Assembly: GCA_031425525.1 (NCBI GenBank)
Contig: JANPJM010000035.1
Span: 1 to 64,000 of the forward strand
From: JANNMJ01 sp031425525
GTDB lineage: Bacteria; Bacteroidota; Bacteroidia; Cytophagales; Hymenobacteraceae
Direction of reading: 5' to 3'
Length of the DNA stretch: 64,000 nucleotides
Shown here in pieces: positions 1 to 6,944 of the stretch (positions are counted from its first letter, which is position 1; each line of letters begins with the position of its first letter). Position numbers and translations under genes: made by a program. The notes under the pieces are model-generated. The model was given only the letters and a program-made list of their open reading frames with translations. It had not been told where the DNA came from and did not search any database.

Positions 1-20
1 TTAAATGCCGGGCAAGGGAG
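1..20. repeat. Family A palindrome, right half only (cut by window edge)
   Basis: These 20 bases match exactly the right half of the 40-bp perfect palindrome at 55762-55801, and nearly match the one at 26243-26278. The left half would lie before the window. It sits just downstream of the methyltransferase stop codon, where a palindrome could act as a terminator or be a REP-like element. Confidence 0.75.
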
Positions 21-38
21 TAAGCCCGCGACCGTTAG

Positions 39-1886
39 TTAAATCAGTTGCAGCTCGACGCCCGCGTCGGCTAGGGTCAGGCGGGCGTTGTTGATGGTTT
101 CGTCGGGACTGGCGGCCCCGAACAGGCGCCCCGGCGCCACCAGCCGCGCGGGCCGGGCAGCGGCGCAAGCGGCTACCACGGCGTCGGAGATACCCGTGAG
201 GGCCAGCCACAGCTTGCCCTCTGCGCCCACTACGTGGACGGGTACGCCGTCAACGGTCTGCACCGCCACGGGCGTATCGAGCGACTGCCCGGCTTTGAGC
301 AGCAGTTCGGTGAGCATTGCCGCCGATGCCTTGTCGGAGTAGTCTTTCAGCGGCTCCTGAAACAATTCTAGTTGTGCCAGCACGGCATCGGTGTCGGGTA
401 GCTCGGCCCGCCAGGGCTTGAAGTTGGAGTACTCCAGCCGGTAGGCGCGGAAACCCAGGTCTAGCGCGTCAGCGCCGCCATCGAGCGCCAGCTTGCCCGC
501 CCCGGCGGCTCGGATCTTCTCCCCCGCTTTGCGGATGCGCGCCTGCGTGATGTCGGCGATGGTGCGGTAGCCGGCTTTGTAGGCTTCGGTGTTTTCTTCT
601 ACTGGTTCTGGAATCTGAACGACAATAAAGCGTCTACCCCCCCCCCCCGATTTATTTTGACTATATACAGCCTCTGCCGTCGTCCCACTTCCAGCGAAAA
701 AATCCAGAACAATGTCCCCTTCCTCTCTCGCCCATAATTCTATCATTCTCTCAATCAAACCAGTTGGCTTAGGATTACTGAAATAGTCCCCTCCCATCAA
801 GTCTTTCAGTCTTGAGGTAGCCGTCGAAGTATACATCTTATCATCCCACCAAGTAGTGTCAGTTTGTCGACCCTCTTTTGCTTCTTCAAGGTAATATTTT
901 TGTTGTAAACCATCGCCTTGCCTGACTATTCTACCCTCTTTGTACTTACGTTGCATTGTTTCCTTCGAGAATCGGAAATAGCCAGTTACACCAAGGAATT
1001 CATAGTACGGATTCCCCTTTGCTGCGCCACCGGGTCCATCTACAGGAACGAGCTTATAGGCTCCTTTTTCGTCTGTTTTGTCGAATCCCTCTAAGTTTGG
1101 GGCCAATCCGAAAGCTGCTCTTTTTTCATGAATGACAGATCCAGCTCTCGCGTACAGCAGAACGTGATTATGGTTCGATGAAATTATTTTATCGTTTGAA
1201 ACCGAAGCCCGGGCTTTGTGTGCTATTTGAGCGATAAAATTCTCCTCCCCGAACACCTCATTCATCAGCATCCGCAGGTTGTGGACTTCGTTGTCGTCGA
1301 TGGAGACGAAGATCACCCCATCCTCCCGCAGTAGGTTGCGCGAGAGATAAAGGCGGGGCCACATCATCGAGAGCCACGCCGAGTGGTACTGGCCCGACTC
1401 CTTGCTGTTCTTCTGCCAGAGATCCTGCTTGTTCAGAAACCCGGCATCGTCGGTGTGGCCGGCGCGTTTCAGGTAGTCGTCCTTCCGCTCGGAGTAGTCG
1501 TCGGGGTACACGAACGAGTCGTTGCCGGTATTGTAGGGCGGGTCGATGTAGATCATCTTCACCTGCCCGTGGTAGGCGTGCTGCAAGACCCGCAGCACTT
1601 CGAGGTTTTCGCCTTCGATGAACACGTTTTGGGTGGTGTCGAAATCGACCGACCGGGCGCGGTCGGGCACCAGCGTGGCGGCGGTCTGGCGCTGCACTTC
1701 GCGGCGGGCATCGGCCTTACCGGCCCAGCTTAGTTCGTAGTGGTTGGGCGCGGCCAGGGCGCCCGCATCGCCGAGGGCAGCCTTGAGGCGGTCGAAATCT
1801 ACTTTGCCTTCGGTGAAGGCATCGGGCAGCAGCTGGCGCAGCTGGGCCAGATTGTTTTCGGTGATGTTGAGGCTGAGGCCGTCCAT
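39..1886 (-). CDS. Type III-like site-specific DNA methyltransferase (Mod), possibly phase variable
   Basis: The 615-residue protein should transfer a methyl group from S-adenosylmethionine to adenine or cytosine in a specific DNA site. The catalytic motif DPPYNTG is at about residues 115-121 and the cofactor motif FAGSGTT at 397-403. This order (motif IV before I, target-recognition region between them) is that of beta-class Mod subunits of type III systems. A restriction (Res) partner would normally follow and would lie beyond the left edge. The middle of the gene (about 650-1250) is much AT-richer than its ends, so the recognition domain may have been exchanged. A run of 12 G in the coding strand (637-648) encodes Ser413 and Gly414-417. 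One G more gives an immediate stop and one G less gives a stop about 16 codons later, so slippage would switch the gene off. Confidence 0.9.
   Translation of the reverse strand: MDGLSLNITENNLAQLRQLLPDAFTEGKVDFDRLKAALGDAGALAAPNHYELSWAGKADARREVQRQTAATLVPDRARSVDFDTTQNVFIEGENLEVLRVLQHAYHGQVKMIYIDPPYNTGNDSFVYPDDYSERKDDYLKRAGHTDDAGFLNKQDLWQKNSKESGQYHSAWLSMMWPRLYLSRNLLREDGVIFVSIDDNEVHNLRMLMNEVFGEENFIAQIAHKARASVSNDKIISSNHNHVLLYARAGSVIHEKRAAFGLAPNLEGFDKTDEKGAYKLVPVDGPGGAAKGNPYYEFLGVTGYFRFSKETMQRKYKEGRIVRQGDGLQQKYYLEEAKEGRQTDTTWWDDKMYTSTATSRLKDLMGGDYFSNPKPTGLIERMIELWAREEGDIVLDFFAGSGTTAEAVYSQNKSGGGGRRFIVVQIPEPVEENTEAYKAGYRTIADITQARIRKAGEKIRAAGAGKLALDGGADALDLGFRAYRLEYSNFKPWRAELPDTDAVLAQLELFQEPLKDYSDKASAAMLTELLLKAGQSLDTPVAVQTVDGVPVHVVGAEGKLWLALTGISDAVVAACAAARPARLVAPGRLFGAASPDETINNARLTLADAGVELQLI
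637..648 (-). repeat. Intragenic poly-G(12) tract in mod
   Basis: Twelve uninterrupted C on the plus strand are G on the coding strand. The present length keeps the frame open. A 13-G allele reads directly into TAG, and an 11-G allele meets TAG shortly after. Such tracts are a classic slipped-strand mispairing signal in phase-variable mod genes of other bacteria; the switch itself is inferred here. Confidence 0.85.
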
Positions 1887-1903
1887 TCGTAAAGAAGTAA
1901 GAA

Positions 1904-1929
1904 GTAGCGCGGAGCAAGCTCCGCGCTAC
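1904..1929 (-). repeat. 12-bp inverted repeat in the mod leader
   Basis: GTAGCGCGGAGC and its exact complement are separated by two bases, 18 bp before the mod start codon. The arms resemble the ends of the family B palindromes found elsewhere in the window. It could form a stable hairpin in the 5' leader of mod and influence translation. Confidence 0.7.
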
Positions 1930-1971
1930 GTTGGTTTTCGCCCCGAACCTACGACGCCGAGCGCGAAGTAT

Positions 1972-1983
1972 CCCCCCCCCCCC
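1972..1983 (-). repeat. Second poly-G(12) tract upstream of mod
   Basis: A second run of exactly 12 C (G on the mod strand) ends 86 bp before the mod ATG. On the mod strand it is followed by ATACTTCG, a degenerate form of the Bacteroidota -7 box, and preceded by TTG. The tract could therefore lie in the spacer between promoter elements. The tract is seen directly; the promoter reading is weak inference. Confidence 0.6.
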
Positions 1984-2064
1984 AAACCCAACCGCCCCCG
2001 CCTAGCCGGTAAAAGCTGAACGAGGGCGGCGGTGGATTACCGGTTTCTACTAAAAATTTCGGAG

Positions 2065-2823
2065 TTATTGCCCGCCTGCGGGAGGCGTACCGGGGGTGGG
2101 TTTGGGCGTACGGGAGGCACTGCGGTCGGTGAGGCGGTAGGCGCGCTTGAAGCCGCTCACGAAGGTGGGGTCTTTCAGGCGGCGCGTTTCGACGGCTTTT
2201 TTCAGCTCACCCATCACGTAATCGTCGAGGGTGTCGAGGTCGAGGTCGAGCTGTTCGAGGGCGGTGCCGGTGGCGATCTGGGCAGCCTTGGGCTGGCCGC
2301 GCCGGATGCCGAAGAGCAGCGCCGTGTCCTCGAACTCCTTCGTGTCGGCGGCGGTCAGGTCGTAGTCTTCCAGGTCTTTGGCGGGCACGAGGTCGAGCGC
2401 GTCGATGGCGACCTGCGCCAGGCCAATGAGGGCCCCAGCGCCCATTTTGAGCAGCGCCGAGGGCCGGCGGATGTCGAGCTGCGCGGCTACGGCGCGCTGC
2501 TTCGCGGCGGCCAGCTCGTCGGCGGGCAGGTGGGCGGCGTCGAGGAGCCACAGGTGCAGGCTGGCCGCGATGGGTGGCAGTTGCGCGGCCAACTGCTGGC
2601 GGGTGGTGCCTTTGTCTTGCGTGGCGCCCTGCTGCGCGCCCGTAGTGACGGTACTGCCCCGGCCCAGGTCGGGGGCGGGCTTCGGGAGCGCGCCCTGCCG
2701 GGTGAAATACGCGTCGATGCGCTTCTTCAGCGCCGGAATGCCTTCCCAGCGAGGCTTGGTCTCGCGGAAGTAGGTCTGGAGCGTATCGTGTCGCTCCAGT
2801 TGGTTTTTTGCGTTTTGATCCAT
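2065..2823 (-). CDS. Unknown protein next to a 21-bp tandem array
   Basis: This 252-residue protein belongs to no family I recognise. The start is the ATG at 2823; longer frames run into the repeat array and are probably not translated. It begins MDQNAKNQLERHD, is rich in Ala, Leu, Asp and Gln, looks helical, and has no signal peptide. A Gln/Gly/Thr-rich linker lies at about residues 53-75. An Ala/Leu-rich stretch follows (about 75-145) that may include a hydrophobic helix (KMGAGALIGLAQVAIDALDL), then an acidic helical part and a Pro/Gly-rich tail. The closest upstream feature is the array of eleven 21-bp units at 2917-3147. A box resembling the -7 element, TACATTTC, lies at 2855-2862 on this strand; if used, the array would sit outside the mRNA, upstream of the promoter. 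Confidence 0.7.
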   Translation of the reverse strand: MDQNAKNQLERHDTLQTYFRETKPRWEGIPALKKRIDAYFTRQGALPKPAPDLGRGSTVTTGAQQGATQDKGTTRQQLAAQLPPIAASLHLWLLDAAHLPADELAAAKQRAVAAQLDIRRPSALLKMGAGALIGLAQVAIDALDLVPAKDLEDYDLTAADTKEFEDTALLFGIRRGQPKAAQIATGTALEQLDLDLDTLDDYVMGELKKAVETRRLKDPTFVSGFKRAYRLTDRSASRTPKPTPGTPPAGGQ

Positions 2824-2916
2824 TGCAGTAAGGGGAGAATTGGTAATCCGGCGGGAAATGTACGCCCGGCGGCGGATAAATCGGGTTTTTCTTCGCTGGC
2901 AACGGGCCGAAGATCG

Positions 2917-3147
2917 TTCCGCACGCCCCGGCGGCGATTCCCCACGGCCCGAAGCCGGTTCCGCACGCGCCGATCCGGTTTCCGCACGCCCCGAAGGCGC
3001 TTCCGCACGGCGCGAAGCCGATTCCCCACGCCCCAAAGGCCCCTCCGCACGGGCCGAAGGCGATTCCCCACGCCCCGGATACCATTTTCCACAACCCGAA
3101 ATTGCATTCCAACGGGATAAATTCGGCTTCCCACGCCCGCCGGATGC
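2917..3147 (-). repeat. Array of eleven 21-bp tandem units with hairpin potential
   Basis: Eleven consecutive units of exactly 21 bp, without gaps, begin at 2917, 2938, 2959, 2980, 3001, 3022, 3043, 3064, 3085, 3106 and 3127. The plus-strand consensus begins TTCCSCACG and continues with a variable half around CCCGAAG. On the minus strand, which is the strand of the neighbouring gene, a unit reads as a 4-nt stem arm, a 5-nt loop (often UUCGG or UUCGC), the second stem arm and a linker UGSGGAA. Units 1, 2, 4, 5 and 9 have full 4-bp stems with changed but compensating pairs: CGCC/GGCG, CGGC/GCCG and CAAU/GUUG. The last three units are the most divergent, as at the old end of an array. All frames stay open because 21 is a multiple of three. 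Confidence 0.85.
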
Positions 3148-3150
3148 CCG

Positions 3151-3224
3151 CCAACGTACCCTGAAGGGGTTCCATAACCCAGCCCAGGGTTGCTATCCCG
3201 AAGGGATTGCTACCCTGGGTGGCG
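3151..3224. repeat. Family D nested palindrome (copy 1)
   Basis: This element of about 75 bp has a core in which CCCAGGGTTGC pairs with GCTACCCTGGG around ATCCCGAAGGGAT. A second copy in inverted orientation with high identity lies at 43015-43091. Together with the 21-bp array it fills the 439-bp space between the genes ending at 2823 and 3263, in which I see no further gene. Confidence 0.8.
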
Positions 3225-3260
3225 CACGGGGCACGCGGGGCACGCGGGGCACGCGAGGGG
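3225..3260. repeat. Short tandem repeat, CACGCGGGG x3
   Basis: Three 9-bp units (3232-3240, 3241-3249 and a variant at 3250-3258) follow a truncated fourth. They lie directly between the family D element and the stop codon of the MFS gene. Confidence 0.75.
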
Positions 3261-3262
3261 AC

Positions 3263-4573
3263 CTACCCCGCCGCATCTGCGTCGATCCCCCCCTTCGTCT
3301 CCGGCATCCACCAATACACCCCCAACGAAAACGCCGCGCACACCGCCACATACCAAAAATACACCGGCTCAACCCCCTCCTTTTTAGCCCACAGCGCCAG
3401 CATTTCGGCGGTGCCGCCGAAGATGGCCACGGTCAGCGCGTGCGGCAAGCCCACGCCGAGGGCCCGCACGCGGGTCGGGAACAGTTCGGCCTTCACGATG
3501 GCGTTGATGCTGGTGTAACCGCTGACAATGACCACGGCCACGGCCAGCAGCCCGAAGGCTTCCCAGCCGGTGCGCGCCCGGCTCAGCAGCGTGAGCAGCG
3601 GCACCGTGCCCACCGTGGCCCCGATGCCGAAGAACAGCAGCACCGGCCGCCGCCCGATGCGGTCGGAGAGCGCCCCCAGCAGCGGTTGCAGCACGAGCGC
3701 CAGCACCAACACCGCCAACGAAACGCGCGCCGCCAGCGTCTCCGAGAACCCCGCCGTGTTCACCAGAAATTTCTGCGCGTAGTTGGTGAAGGTGTAAAAC
3801 GCGATGGTGCCCCCCAGCGTCAGGCCCACCACCGTGAGGATGGCGCGCGGGTGCTGCGCGAGGCTACGCAAGGGCGAAAGCGCGGCGGGGTCGTGGATGG
3901 TGGCGCGCTCGAAATCGGCCGTTTCGGGCATCGAGCGGCGCAACCAGAGCGCCGACGTGGCCGCCAGGGCGCCAATCACGAACGGCACCCGCCAGCCCCA
4001 CGCCCGTAGTTCGGTATCGGTTAAAACCGATTGCAGCAGCACCTGCACCAGCAGGGCCACCAGTTGGCCGCCGAGGAGCGTCACGTACTGAAAGCTCGAC
4101 CAAAACCCGCGATGGCCGGCGTCGGCCACTTCGCTCAGGTACGTGGCGGAGGTGCCGTATTCGCCGCCTACGCTCAAGCCTTGCAGCAGCCGGGCGAGCA
4201 GCAGCAGCGCCGGCGCGCCCCACCCGATACGGGCATACGGCGGACAAACGGCAATCAGCAGCGAGCCGCCGCCCATCAGCAACACACTGAGCAGCAGCCC
4301 GGCGCGGCGCCCGTGGCGGTCGGCGTAGGCCCCCAGCAGCCACCCGCCGAGCGGCCGCATCAGGAACCCGACGGCAAACAGGGCGGCACTTTTCAGGAGT
4401 TGGACGGTGCGGTCGTCGTCGGGGAAAAAAGCCGGCGCGAAGTACACCGTGAACGCCGAGTAGGCATACCAGTCGTACCACTCGACGAGGTTGCCGATGG
4501 AACCACTGACGATGGCGCGCAGCGTGGACTTCTTTGGGTTAGGCTTTGAATCTTGAGTGGAAAAGGTATTCAT
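3263..4573 (-). CDS. MFS transporter of the metabolite:H+ symporter (KgtP/ProP-like) type
   Basis: A 436-residue inner-membrane carrier with about 12 hydrophobic segments. The N-terminal GNLVEWYDWYAYSAF signature and the loop ADRHGRRAGLL are typical of the metabolite:proton symporter subfamily, which includes alpha-ketoglutarate permease and proline/betaine carriers. A second loop motif, SDRIGRRPVL, marks the start of the second half. The substrate is probably a small organic acid or osmolyte but cannot be fixed from sequence. The start is the ATG at 4573; longer frames run into the upstream gene. It follows mtgA on the same strand after 50 bp and may be co-transcribed with it. Confidence 0.88.
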   Translation of the reverse strand: MNTFSTQDSKPNPKKSTLRAIVSGSIGNLVEWYDWYAYSAFTVYFAPAFFPDDDRTVQLLKSAALFAVGFLMRPLGGWLLGAYADRHGRRAGLLLSVLLMGGGSLLIAVCPPYARIGWGAPALLLLARLLQGLSVGGEYGTSATYLSEVADAGHRGFWSSFQYVTLLGGQLVALLVQVLLQSVLTDTELRAWGWRVPFVIGALAATSALWLRRSMPETADFERATIHDPAALSPLRSLAQHPRAILTVVGLTLGGTIAFYTFTNYAQKFLVNTAGFSETLAARVSLAVLVLALVLQPLLGALSDRIGRRPVLLFFGIGATVGTVPLLTLLSRARTGWEAFGLLAVAVVIVSGYTSINAIVKAELFPTRVRALGVGLPHALTVAIFGGTAEMLALWAKKEGVEPVYFWYVAVCAAFSLGVYWWMPETKGGIDADAAG

Positions 4574-4623
4574 GTAGAAACGCAGCAACTCACTCGAAAC
4601 GCAAAACTTGAAACGCAAAACGG

Positions 4624-5376
4624 CTATTGCAGCTCCTCCACATGCTTGTTGCCGCCGAGCTGCCGCATCCCGCGCTGCACGCGGCTGGCTTTGCGCCGGA
4701 TTTTCCAGTCGGGGCGCTTCACGGAGTACTTGTTGGGGTTGGGCAGCACCGAGGCAATGAGCGCCGCTTGGTTGCGCGTGAGCTGCGAAGCCGGTTTCTT
4801 GAAGTATTTCTGCGCCGCAGCTTCCACCCCAAAAACCCCCGGCCCGGTTTCGGCCACGTTGAGGTAGACCTCCATAATGCGCTTTTTCCCCCAGAACAGC
4901 TCGATCAGAAACGTGAAATACGCCTCGGCAATCTTGCGGATGTAGGAGCGCCCCTGCCACAAAAACACGTTTTTGGCTACCTGCTGCGAGATGGTAGAGC
5001 CCCCGACGATCTTCTTGCCTTTGCGGTTGCGCTGGGCGGCTTTGTACATCGCGTCGAAATCGAAGCCGTGATGGTGCAGGAAGTTCTGGTCTTCGGCGGC
5101 GATGAGCGCGAGCGGTACGGCGGGCGCCACCTCATCGATGGGCACGAAGCGGTAGCCGATGGGCTGATGCAGCGAATCGGGGCCGAAACCGCTCAGACGG
5201 CGGCTCAGCATGGTGAGGGTGGCGGGCGGCGCCAGCCACCGCAAGACCAGGACCCACAGAATGCTGAACAAAAAAACGCCGGCCGCTCCCTGGAGCAGCC
5301 AGCGTTTGATGGGCAAGCGGGCGAAGGATAGTTTCAACGAGGCGGCGGCCCCGCCGGTACGCTGCGGGACGCGCAA
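4624..5376 (-). CDS. mtgA: Monofunctional biosynthetic peptidoglycan transglycosylase
   Basis: The protein polymerises lipid II into glycan strands at the outer face of the inner membrane. It is about 250 residues long, normal for MtgA. A single membrane anchor lies at about residues 26-50, followed by a GT51 domain. Visible GT51 signatures are AAEDQNFLHHHGFD with the catalytic Glu, GGSTISQQVAKN, and the later KKRIMEVYLN with a second conserved Glu. No ATG exists before the membrane segment, and the most probable start is the TTG at 5376, since later ATGs would remove the anchor. The M48 protease gene lies 29 bp upstream on the same strand, consistent with an envelope-maintenance transcript. 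Confidence 0.9.
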   Translation of the reverse strand: MRVPQRTGGAAASLKLSFARLPIKRWLLQGAAGVFLFSILWVLVLRWLAPPATLTMLSRRLSGFGPDSLHQPIGYRFVPIDEVAPAVPLALIAAEDQNFLHHHGFDFDAMYKAAQRNRKGKKIVGGSTISQQVAKNVFLWQGRSYIRKIAEAYFTFLIELFWGKKRIMEVYLNVAETGPGVFGVEAAAQKYFKKPASQLTRNQAALIASVLPNPNKYSVKRPDWKIRRKASRVQRGMRQLGGNKHVEELQ

Positions 5377-5405
5377 AAATAGCCGTCAAATAGCCGTCGG
5401 GCGGC

Positions 5406-6215
5406 CTACTCCTTCAGGCCCGTGGGGATTCCCTGCGGAAATTCGGCCTGAATGGCGCGCTCGATTTCGGCGATGCGATTGCCGGGGTTGGGGTGCGTTT
5501 GGGTGAATTCGGGGCCGCTCCGACCGCCGCCGCCCACGCGTTCCAGGGTTTGCATCACGCCGACCATAGCGCGGGGGTCATAACCGGCATCGGCGGTGAA
5601 GCGGACGGCCATGCGGTCGGCCTCCAATTCGTCTTCCCGCCCGAAGCGCAACGTCATGAGCTTGGCCACCATGGCGGCGCCGGCCGCAGCGGCGGCGGTA
5701 CTGGGGCGTTCGGGGTCGTAGGCGGCCACGGCGGCGGCGCCGCTCAAGCCCTGGGTAAGCTGCGATTTGGCCACCTGCTCGGCCGAGTGCCGGCCCACAA
5801 CGTGACCAACTTCGTGGCCGAGGACGCCCGCCAACTCGCCTTCGCTTTTGAGCTGGCGCACAATGCCCTCCGTGACGAAGATTTGACCGCCCGGCAACGC
5901 AAACGCATTGACGGTATTGGGGTCGGCAAGGAGGTGAAAATCAAATTTATACGGCGATTTGCTCGCCGCCGTCTGCGCCACGATGCGTTGCCCGATTTCC
6001 TTGACGCGCTGCGTTATCTCCGCGTTTTGCGAAAGGCCGCCGTACTGCTGCGCCATTTCGGGCGCGGCTTGCAAACCGAGGGCAATTTCCTGCTCCGCCG
6101 ACATATTGACGTGCTGCACCTCGCCGGTTACGGGGTTCGTCGAACGGTTGTAATAATAGGTGACCAAGGAAAACAGCGCGACCAGAATGGCGCCAACGAC
6201 TCGAAGGTTTCTCAT
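5406..6215 (-). CDS. M48-family zinc metalloprotease (BepA/LoiP-like)
   Basis: A 269-residue periplasmic or membrane-anchored protease. An N-terminal hydrophobic segment (about residues 5-20) is followed by an M48 domain. HEVGH at 134-138 gives the zinc ligands and catalytic Glu, and EDELEADRMAV near residue 200 gives the third ligand. An Ala-rich segment between them may contact the membrane. Relatives degrade misfolded outer-membrane proteins. The chosen ATG at 6215 gives a clean signal-like N-terminus; the longer frame upstream adds only low-quality sequence. The gene probably starts a transcript continuing into mtgA. Confidence 0.88.
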   Translation of the reverse strand: MRNLRVVGAILVALFSLVTYYYNRSTNPVTGEVQHVNMSAEQEIALGLQAAPEMAQQYGGLSQNAEITQRVKEIGQRIVAQTAASKSPYKFDFHLLADPNTVNAFALPGGQIFVTEGIVRQLKSEGELAGVLGHEVGHVVGRHSAEQVAKSQLTQGLSGAAAVAAYDPERPSTAAAAAGAAMVAKLMTLRFGREDELEADRMAVRFTADAGYDPRAMVGVMQTLERVGGGGRSGPEFTQTHPNPGNRIAEIERAIQAEFPQGIPTGLKE

Positions 6216-6411
6216 GAGAGGAGGGGGAGGGATTGATGGGGTAAGGGAAAAAAAGAGGGGACAGATCAGGCCAAATCGGGTGAGGTCGGGGACGATGCAC
6301 AACGTGCAAATGCCCCGTAAAACGCTCAATTTCCTGCTATCGGGCCACGGGGGGTTGCCTCTTGGCGCCCTCTACGGAAAACGGCGGCTAATGGTCGGGC
6401 AACTTGCGCCC

Positions 6412-6419
6412 TAGCTTTG
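6412..6419 (+). promoter_or_regulatory. Bacteroidota-type -7 box (TAGCTTTG)
   Basis: TAGCTTTG matches the TAnnTTTG consensus and lies 53 bp before the ATG of the lipoprotein gene at 6472. No clear TTG -33 element is present at the usual distance. Confidence 0.45.
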
Positions 6420-6471
6420 TTGCCTTCTTTCTACTTAGGTGCTCCTCATCCGTCGTCGCAGTCTAGTCCGT

Positions 6472-6855
6472 ATGCCTTTTTGCCGCCCTGCGGGGCTCCT
6501 GCTTTCCCTCCTGAGTGTCACTGTCGCCTGCTCCACGGCGCCCCCCGAACTACCCGGCCTCGATACCGAAGCCTTCCGCGCCGACCGACGCGGCTGCGCC
6601 GGCTACCGCGACGCCAACCGCCTGATTGTTAAAAGCCTGGCTCCGCGCCTACTCGGCTTGCAGGAACGCCAGATTACGGCGCTGCTCGGCCGCCCCGATG
6701 CCGCCGAACTCGGCGACCGGGGGCAGCGGGTCTACCTCTACAGCCTGACGCCCGGCCCGGCGTGCGGCTCGGCCTCGCGCGCCCTGGAGCCCACGCTGCT
6801 GCGGGTGCGGTTCAACGCCGTGGATAAAGTGAGTGAGGCGTTGGTGATGGAGTGA
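6472..6855 (+). CDS. Small lipoprotein with a BamE/SmpA-like fold
   Basis: The 127-residue product starts with a lipoprotein signal peptide ending in the lipobox TVAC, so Cys20 or so would be lipidated. The mature part contains LQERQITALLGRPDAAELG and a following short beta stretch, the pattern of BamE/OmlA-like domains (helix, LLGxP, strand). Such domains occur in outer-membrane assembly factors but also in many unrelated lipoproteins, so the function stays open. The ATG at 6472 is preferred over the upstream GTG at 6439 because it places the signal peptide at the N-terminus. It stands alone between two minus-strand operons. Confidence 0.7.
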   Translation: MPFCRPAGLLLSLLSVTVACSTAPPELPGLDTEAFRADRRGCAGYRDANRLIVKSLAPRLLGLQERQITALLGRPDAAELGDRGQRVYLYSLTPGPACGSASRALEPTLLRVRFNAVDKVSEALVME

Positions 6856-6856
6856 A

Positions 6857-6942
6857 GGGAGTTTATGGGGTATAGGGTGTAGTTTTTAGCCGTATTTACA
6901 ACGTTCCGCCTAAACACTACACCCTAAACACGAAGAACTACA
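6857..6942. repeat. AT-rich telomere-like inverted repeat (family G, copy 1)
   Basis: A left arm with GGGTATAGGGTGTAG and a right arm with CTACACCCTAAACAC enclose about 35 bp. It lies between two convergent genes and may serve as a bidirectional terminator. A similar TTTAGGG / CCCTAAA structure lies at 39219-39366. Confidence 0.6.
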
Positions 6943-6944
6943 CC

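Noticed and set aside
2917..3147. 21-bp array as CRISPR or TIGR-like guide array
   Set aside because: Units have no constant repeat plus longer unique spacer, and no Cas gene lies near. A TIGR-like array would need a Nop-domain Tas protein, which the neighbouring protein does not resemble. Kept as an unclassified array instead.
2840..4009. Long frames through the 21-bp array giving FRTPRRRF-type or SARAEPASGR-type repeat proteins
   Set aside because: All frames stay open simply because the unit length is a multiple of three and GC-rich. None has a sensible start, and the minus-strand gene is better explained by the ATG at 2823.
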